Origin: Haemaphysalis longicornis
Lineage: Eukaryota > Arthropoda > Arachnida > Ixodida > Ixodidae
Direction: 5' to 3'
DNA: 64,000 bases
NCBI GenBank assembly: GCA_013339765.2
Contig: CM023457.1
Coordinates: forward strand, 53,097,745-53,161,744
The position numbers and the translations under genes are program-made. Position 1 is the stretch's first letter. Every line of letters starts with the position of its first letter. Below are positions 57,238 to 64,000 of this stretch, piece after piece. A model generated the notes under the pieces. The model made no database searches, was not told the origin of the DNA, and was given only the letters and a program-made list of their open reading frames with translations.

Positions 57238-57490
57238 ATGATACGTGAGTGCGACGTCAGCCCAAAACATCCACCCCCCATCCTCAACTCCTCCACTAAG
57301 AACACCACCCTTACCCCTAGCGAGCGATGGGAGATCTTGCTGTCAAGCCCCGCCTTGGAGGATCAGCTACGGCTGGTTACCAGGGGCCAGGTGGCGAAGG
57401 CAGCATATGGAATCCTGTGAGGAGGGATCCACTCTCATCCAGCGCGTTTAGCGCTGACATGCTCTGCAATTAAAGATTTTCCTCGTCCTC
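57238..57490 (+). mobile_element. LINE 3' end, same type as at 15.6 kb
   Basis: A frame ending at 57420 reads LTPSERWEILLSSPALEDQL then RLVTRGQVAKAAYGIL. The S-E-x-W-E-x-x-L motif matches the fragment ending at 15728, here with the fuller C-terminus. The 3' tail, with ATTAAAGATTTTCCTCGTCC, is the usual pyrimidine-ended LINE tail. Everything upstream of the last 60 codons is missing. The clade is uncertain (CR1, L2 or I/Jockey-like). Confidence 0.75.
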
Positions 57491-58693
57491 CTCCGGGGGC
57501 GAAAGATGCTGCAAGCGAGCCAAAAGTAGAGTTTGTGGGCTCCTTATCACCGTCGTCTATACACGTAATCTCCCACGAGCGCTTATCCATCTACGATCGA
57601 CGATGGGCCATTTCCCCCTCCATCGACTTTCGACATCACTCGAAGTGCTTGATGCACCGGTATTGGCCAAAGTTGGCGCATAGCCAATCGATATTTGGCA
57701 CGTGACAAAAGGTACGAAAAGCTGTTAAGCAGATATCCTGCACAAAGCCACGGTAGGAAAACTGGGCTGCCGTAGGGGAGAGGGCGGTAAATGAAATTGA
57801 GACGAACTACGTTGACGTCACCTTGCGAGATGAGCTCGACGTAAAGGCGGCGACAGCGTGGCGCCGCTATTCCGCGGGTTGTCGGCACGCGCTGTTGTTC
57901 AGTCCCTAAGCCTTCAACATACTGCAAGGAATCGGCAAAAGGCTCGCATTACTCAGCCGGAAAAGCGGCGATCCTAAAAGAACCACGGAACGTACAAAAT
58001 AACGACTAGGAACCTTCCAATTATACCGTGGTTTGTAGCAAGCACTTTCTTGAGCACGGTTTTGAACGCCGAAGTAAAATGAAGATTCGCGCATCGCACG
58101 CCGAAGCAGTGCCAGTCGCTTTCCCCGTTAACACCACGAAAAACTGCAACGCAGTGCTCGCCTTTGTGTGACACTCTGAAAAAAAAAAAAAAAAGCAGCA
58201 CTGCACGGTCTCCAGTTCTCTAAGGGTGCTTGTCATATTTTGCACTAGGACGGAAACACACAATTCCTCAATTTCAATAATCCCATAAATGTAAATATTC
58301 CAAAGTAAATTTCTTTAAGTGCACCTGTAGTAGTCCGATGTTAGGGATATCGGAGGCAGCTGTCATAGATAACGCCGCTGTACCAGTTATTTCCCGTTTT
58401 TATCGCAAATAAAGTTGCAAATGAACTTATTAACGCTCCTCGTGCAGTGAACAGTCCACGTCCAGATTTATGTGGGCTACGTCGCTAGCGTGGTTACAGT
58501 TCTGTCAGCGAAGCTTTTCCCCACGCTTGCTTTGCTTTATAGTTTTTATTACGGCGGCAATGCCCTTGCTTTGTTTTGCTTTATTTTCCTTTTTTTTTGT
58601 TCTTCTCAAATCACACAGGTTCAAACGGAACCGCGAGATCTGCTTGCAACCGCACAAAACGTAGCCCGCAAAGAACGTTAGACAGCACTCAGT
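57491..58693. other. Unannotated stretch
   Basis: Minus frame 57583-57927 (114 codons) and plus frames at 58470-58681 lack domains. A polypyrimidine tract with CACACAG at 58613-58619 precedes a 20-codon frame ending in TAG at 58681, which could be a terminal exon, but nothing supports it further. Confidence 0.35.
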
Positions 58694-58942
58694 TGATTGA
58701 TTTGATGGATTGTATACGGTCCAACGCGCGACGCAACGCTTGCGATGATGCGCGCCGTAGTGGAGGGCTCCGGATTAATTTTGACCACCTGGGGACCTTT
58801 AACGAGCACCGAAATCTCGTACGCACGGGCGTTTCTGATTTTCGCCTCCGTCAGAAAAGCGGCCTCCGCGGCCGGGAATCGAACCCGCGTCCCCGTGCTC
58901 ACCAGGGCAACGCCTTAGCCACTGAGCCACCGACGGCGGGTT
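58694..58942 (-). mobile_element. Ruka-like SINE, full length with TSD
   Basis: Flanked by GACAGCACTCAGT at 58681-58693 and 58943-58955, an exact 13-bp target duplication. On the minus strand it has an A-box region near 58915-58932, a B box (complement of GGGAATCGAACCC), the full body and an ATCAA-rich tail. With the copy at 21091 it is the best preserved of the family here. Confidence 0.93.
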
Positions 58943-59546
58943 GACAGCACTCAGTCACTAAGCCATGAAGACAGCAAACGGCTTGCCCACCCACAGCGGT
59001 GGTGAAACTGACCTCCGAATAACAACGTAAGAGGATCGCGAATAGCTACGAAGAATCTTTTTTGCTGCCGAATAAATTTCGCGGTTCTGTCGACATCCCA
59101 CGCTCGCAGTTATAAAAGGCACGGAAAAACTTACGCGCCTTTTCCTTCAAGGTCTGTTTTACGGTAATACAATCTATCTTTGGCCTACAGGAACGGCCCG
59201 AGTTTGAAACACGGCGTGAGGAGGAGAACGCATATGCCAAGCGTTGGTGTGCGGTGCGACTTAAAGCGGACCTTGTTCCGTAACGGTCAAAAGGGGCAGG
59301 CACGTGCCAAAGGCGAGGCATACGTAACGAGCATTGGAATTGCGGGAATCCTATCTGCGCTTTCCCGAGAAGACATCGTCGCGAAATCACGACTCGCGTC
59401 TTCGAACTGAGTACTGAAAGCCAGCACAGTGGGAGAGAGAAAAATAAAATTGGCCTCGTATCTGCTTGCGTCGCTGCAAATAGACAGTTTTACAGTTGAG
59501 CGCACGCACCAGCTCTGCGCACGCAAGGAACTTGCGGGGGCGCGAG

Positions 59547-59558
59547 AGCGCATGCGCA
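59547..59558. promoter_or_regulatory. NRF1-type site
   Basis: AGCGCATGCGCA fits the NRF1 consensus and lies in CpG-rich DNA. NRF1 sites are common in housekeeping promoters. Motif evidence only. Confidence 0.35.
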
Positions 59559-60322
59559 GTAACCAAGCGGGAGCTGCGTGCTTTTCGCGCGCCCGCAAGT
59601 TTGGGCTTCTTGCGTTACGGGTTTTGCAGGCTTCGCGGGCCGTGCGCGAGGCCCTTCCCGTCCTCTTTCCGGTCTCTCGCCCGCGAAACGAAAGGAACAA
59701 AGGAACGGCGCCTCCCCAAAACTGATTTACGGCTTCTTCTGGGCTCTGGCTAGGTTTACGCCTGGCGATGTTTCGTTCGCATGTTTCGTTCGCCAATCTG
59801 GCGTTTAGTGGCGCTGCGTGACACACAAAGCGCGAATTTCGGCGCTACTGGTTTTTCCATGCAACAACTTCTGCGTTCGGTTAACTAAAACTGGTTCTTC
59901 GCGAGAACTTTGCTGCGCGCGCTGCGCGGCCGCTACGTGCGTGCGCAACTCTCTGCGTACGCGCAACTATCTCTTCTCTTCTCCCGCCTCCACGCTTCAC
60001 TATCTTCCCATCATGACGAGTGCAAAGTGAAGTTCGCCCGCTTCAATTTTCCCGCGTCCGCACTGCTCGCGCGTGGAACCTCTTGCTTCTGCTGTGCTTG
60101 GCACAGCTCGAGCTCAAGCTTTTGTTGTTGTTTTATGCTGTATTCGGGTAGTCGTTTTAGAGCGCTCCGAAGCACTCCGGAAAGCGACTCCGTCTTCGGG
60201 TGGTCGAAATCGAGCGCTCGGCGTATGTTCGGTTGGTCGTCGCAGAGCGTCGTCCTCCACTCCGAGTGCCTCCGACTACTACGACTTCGAAGTGGGAGTG
60301 CCGCCGAAATCTGGAGGCGATT

Positions 60323-60336
60323 GGGTCACGTGACCC
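60323..60336. promoter_or_regulatory. CLEAR/E-box palindrome
   Basis: GGGTCACGTGACCC is a perfect 14-bp palindrome containing GTCACGTGAC, the CLEAR motif bound by MITF/TFE-type bHLH factors in lysosomal gene promoters. It lies 150 bp upstream of an ATG at 60470. Motif evidence only. Confidence 0.4.
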
Positions 60337-61520
60337 CGGCCGCCACCGATACTCGCCCATACCCGCCTGCCTAGTCGGTGGCGTTCGCTGAGGCCTTGCC
60401 AGTGGTTTGTTGTGGTGGTGTTTCGACATTTTATGCATCTCGTGCTATTACTGAAGGCATCTACGCATCATGTCGAAAAGGACACGTCCGTTCGGAAGGA
60501 CGCCCTTTGTTGAAACACCTTGGCCGGCCTGACTGTTTACAGTAGCCGTGCTGGCCGTGCCGCGGCGCCACGGTCGCTTGCTGCTCCAAGATCGGGTGCG
60601 CGTTCGGTTGGGAGCGGTGACTCTTGCTCAGATAGGGGGAAGCGTCCACATCGGCGTACTCCGAGCCAGAGTATCAGAGCGACCACCCGAATACAGCATT
60701 AGTTTCTGCTTTTTATATGGGCTCTTCTGGGCGGTTCTTAACGCATAGTTTTATTTCCCACCATAAAAACCGTATTAACACTTTAAAAAAAACGCGGCTA
60801 CTACTCTCGCTTACATACAAATTTGTCTTAACTATGCCCGAGTTGTCCTTTGCGCAGAAATATGATACATATGAGTGATGCATTAGTTTTCGTAGTTTGC
60901 AACAGTCTTTCTTGTCTGCCTCTACATTGTATCATGCATTTTTTTTTTCACCTGTTTTTTGGCAGACAGGTTGACATGTTTCTATTGAGGCAGTACAAAA
61001 AAGACAATCGTCCTGTAAAGCAGGTCCCGGGACGAGCCCTTCGCTCATGAGATGGTAAACAACGTTCATAATGTAGATAAATAATCCTGCCTTTATCGGG
61101 TTGTCTAGTAAACTTCAGTTATTTAAACTCAGGCCGGGTCCACATAAAGTTACTGTTAAAATCCTGAGCATTTTGAAGCACGGAGTTACGTCGAGTAAAA
61201 CACAGGATTAGGCGAGCTGACTCGTGCGGTGGTTTAAAAACAGGGTAGTGAAAAACGAGGCAAGAAAAACGACAGGGCCGGCGCATACTCATAACAGCTT
61301 AATCCACCGAAATATGCGTCTGACAGTCTCGCACAACCGAGAAAAAATACCAACTAGTGTAATAATCAAAAATACAATATCGTTCTCGCGTTTGCTGATA
61401 GCGCGGCAGTCAACTGCTACCAATATATAATTTAGTAGAAAAAAGCGCAATATTCAGTGTAGTGCAGCCAAAGAAGCTGTAACATGCCGACGTGCACCCG
61501 TCCGTCCATCCGTTCGTCTG

Positions 61521-61616
61521 TTAGTTGGTTGGTTGGTTAGTTGGTTCATTCATTCATTCATTCATTCATTCATTCATTCATTCATTACTTCATTCATTAC
61601 TTCATTCATTACTTCA
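61521..61616. repeat. (TTGG)n then (ATTC)n compound microsatellite
   Basis: GTTGGTTG units (61521-61545) pass into about 17 CATT units, some with an extra TACTT insert near 61587-61613. Confidence 0.95.
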
Positions 61617-64000
61617 TGCCGATAACGTTCGTTACTTTCTTCAACCTTACTATCAGAATTAAAAGGCAGTGCAATATCCCAAAATGAGGTGTGTGATACC
61701 AAAAAATTGCGAGATGTTGATGCCAAGAACGATGTTGTGATCATGGATGGAGGTATATCCCAGAAACGCCAAATAAATACCTCCCGGGACTTTCAATCCC
61801 CTAGTGGTCTCGATATACACCAGACGATCACGTCAGCGCACTTATATCGAGATTTACTTCAGAACCACGCATCCGCGTTTAAAAAGAAAAAAAGGAAATC
61901 TACCACCCGTGCTCGCCCGACCCCTGACTCACTTTCAAGACCGACGGGACCCAGTAGTTTACCGAGCCCTCTTCATGGCATCATCTTCACAAGTCTTGTT
62001 TCACGGATCCGCTCACCTCTATACATCCCTGAGGAGTGGAGCACGGGAGACGAACTCCGCAAACCTTCTTACGAGGCGATGCGCGCAGAATGTCGAAAGA
62101 CGATAGTCTTTTTTGAGATACTTAAACCCAGAAATTTTGGTCTGTCTGTTTGTCTGTCTGTCTGCCTGCGACTCGATTCTGCCACCCGGCCAAGGTGAAA
62201 CGAAGTCAGCGCAATAGTCATATATATACTCACAGCGAAATCTATTAACGTCAAAGTCCGGTTTATATGCTCATACTTGTCAACATTGTTGAACAAGAAC
62301 AAGACCTTGCGCAAATATAAAACAGGAAAATTAATACACGAGGGATATTTACAGTGTTCCTTTATATAAAAAAATTCATAGATGCTCGATTTTTGCGAAA
62401 TTAAATACACATCTACTGCAGAAAAAAAAGTTCACACTGTCGCCTGCTGTCGCCCGCACCACTAAAGCTTCTGGTGGCATTTACAAAAAATGAAGCAACG
62501 ACAGTTATGAAAGGCTGCACTACCTAGGTTCCACGTTCTTCGTGGGACACAGGTGGGCTAAGGCAACGCGGTTCTATAAAGGTTGAAGTATAGGGCGCCT
62601 GGGTTCACGCGCGTCTCTGCCGTACGGCAGCGCTGGCATCGAGGCACCCGACGTGGAGCAGTGGAACGCGGTAAATTTAAATTGACTTCAGCAAACCTTC
62701 AGCGTGTTTACCTTGGGAGGAGCGCGACGCAAGAGGAACAACATGAGAGGTGAGCGGAAAAGCGAAGGGAGGCATTTACTTGGCAAATGCCGACAAAGAC
62801 TATCGTCTTTCGTCGACATTTGCGAAGAAAAAGGAGCAGATACACGGCCATTTTTTTAAACATCCGCACACTTCTGACAACGCTGTAGATATTGACAGAA
62901 AATAAGAAAGTACGTACTTTAATAAGGCTGACATTTCAAATTGATTTATATTTACCCACAAAAAAAAAAAAGCAGTCGTTACTGCGTAAACCATGAAGGT
63001 AAGACTCATTCCACGTGGCCTCCATTCCGGATGCCATAGGATGGAAAATCTGCTAGCCCCGAGGCAAACGCGTCCGCCTTATCACTTGCTGCGGACTCGT
63101 GCGTCCGCTATAGCCTCGTCCCCAACGCAACTTGAGAAAGGCCCTCGGGCCAAGGTGAAGCCAAAAAAGAAACAACAAAATCTCGTAAATGCAGTGCCAC
63201 AGAAAGACGTTAAGGTGCTTTGCATCTTTTAACGGCGAGCTACGCAATCTCTGGATTGCGCAGACGCCTGTAGTCGCGAAAGGACGAACCCGGTACGTGG
63301 CAAACGCTCGACGCATTCAAATAAGGCTTGACGCGTGCGTATACGACTTGCTAAACGTTGGCGAGATTTTTTTTTAACCTGAAGGTACACGGGACGACAC
63401 CGCTGCAGAAACTCGCTCCGTGCTGCTAATTAAATTCCCATGTGCGTCCATGCGCAGTTCGGCTATTGTAATTAGGGGTGGTAATACGGGACTTTGTTAC
63501 ACATGCGAAAAAAAGAGAAAATCGTCACCGCACTTCCCGTTCTGACGCTTAATAGTGTCGTCTCTAATGCAAAGCGCATTTATACGCTCCAGCAGTAACG
63601 CCACAATTTCGCCACCAAGACCGACCTCTCTTTCTAAGTCAGCTTTGCGGGTTATGATACGGATTTTCTTTATTTTACGCGTGTGCGCGCATATTCGAAA
63701 TTTCGAACACGAATCGAACAAGTTCGGTACGATTCGGTTCGAGTTTCGATTATGTTCCGAGTATTCGGCTTCGGTCGAATACTTGTGCCTTCTATAGGAA
63801 TAATCGCTTATCCATTGACAGCTAAACGTAGCGTATTTGTATCAGCTTCCAAACACGCATCAGACCCAAAGCCGAGCGCGGGAGAATGAACCGCCGACAG
63901 CGTCCCACACGGCGAATTAACGTTCAAGCGCAAATTGAGTTTCAAGTTTCCGATTTAACGCGTAAGCCTCCTTTGGCGATCATGCCGGCCTGTAACGTGA
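61617..64000. other. Unannotated stretch
   Basis: A 169-codon plus frame at 61689-62198 and shorter frames elsewhere show no domain. A (GTCT)n tract lies at 62139-62165. Around 63695-63780 short words of the type TTCGA and TCGAA recur. No gene is supported. Confidence 0.4.

Larger units (their letters stand above)
58943..61520. other. Unannotated stretch with a CpG-rich promoter candidate
   Basis: The 59460-60400 part is strongly CpG-rich, with frames up to 179 codons on both strands (for example 59287-59826 minus) and two transcription-factor palindromes listed separately. An ATG at 60470 in an AT-poor context opens only 20 codons. No gene product is recognised. The rest is AT-richer and shows nothing. 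Confidence 0.4.

Overview
The window looks like repeat-rich intergenic DNA from a chelicerate, most likely a hard (ixodid) tick. This rests on eight tRNA-derived SINE copies resembling the Ruka family described from ixodid ticks, on degraded non-LTR retrotransposons and a Penelope-like element, and on abundant (TA)n, (GA)n and (CT)n microsatellites in otherwise CpG-rich sequence. I found no complete host protein-coding gene, no convincing functional tRNA gene, and nothing bacterial, plasmid-like or CRISPR-like. Most long open frames are explained by repeats or high GC: a 266-codon frame lies in a GTGYA minisatellite, a 273-codon frame in a candidate LTR, and 90-codon frames in tandem arrays.

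Layout. 0-5 kb: CpG-rich sequence, then a (TA)n-tailed SINE whose tRNA-like part is folded into an almost perfect palindrome. This is followed by about 0.9 kb of homopolymer-rich sequence that reads as noisy inverted and direct copies of the preceding DNA, probably a fold-back read or assembly artefact. 5.4 kb: 3' end of an RTE-type LINE. 7.7-13 kb: a Ruka-like SINE, MITEs, a long (CT)n and a repeat with a tRNA-like core. 13.2-14.5 kb: an identical 103-bp direct repeat on both sides of a MITE, abutting a frameshifted Penelope-like remnant that stops before the GIY-YIG endonuclease. 15.6 kb: a second LINE type with a hairpin cluster in its 3' tail. 16.5-23.8 kb: five more SINE copies, one with a clean 14-bp target duplication inside a diverged tandem array, and a pair of diverged 430-bp repeats. 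27.4 kb: a compact MITE with 14-bp TIRs. 29.7 kb: a 43-bp unit repeated four times. 40.4 kb: the minisatellite. 44 kb: pieces of another RTE-like LINE. 45.7-49.1 kb: two arrays built from CTAAAG/CTATAG words, the second a 602-bp fold-back element. 50.4-52.7 kb: a cluster of (TA)n-tailed SINEs, partly palindromic, and two candidate solo LTRs. 53.9-58.9 kb: further copies of the same repeat families and another LINE end. 59.5-60.4 kb: CpG-rich DNA with NRF1-like and CLEAR-like palindromes, the best promoter candidate.

How the parts relate. The SINEs would depend on LINE machinery supplied in trans, and the MITEs on transposases encoded elsewhere; no autonomous copy here appears intact. The observations most worth checking are the fold-back element with tandem-repeat termini, the exact 103-bp duplication, the palindromic SINEs and the probable artefact at 2.6-3.5 kb. 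I see no evidence for a new enzymatic or defence system.
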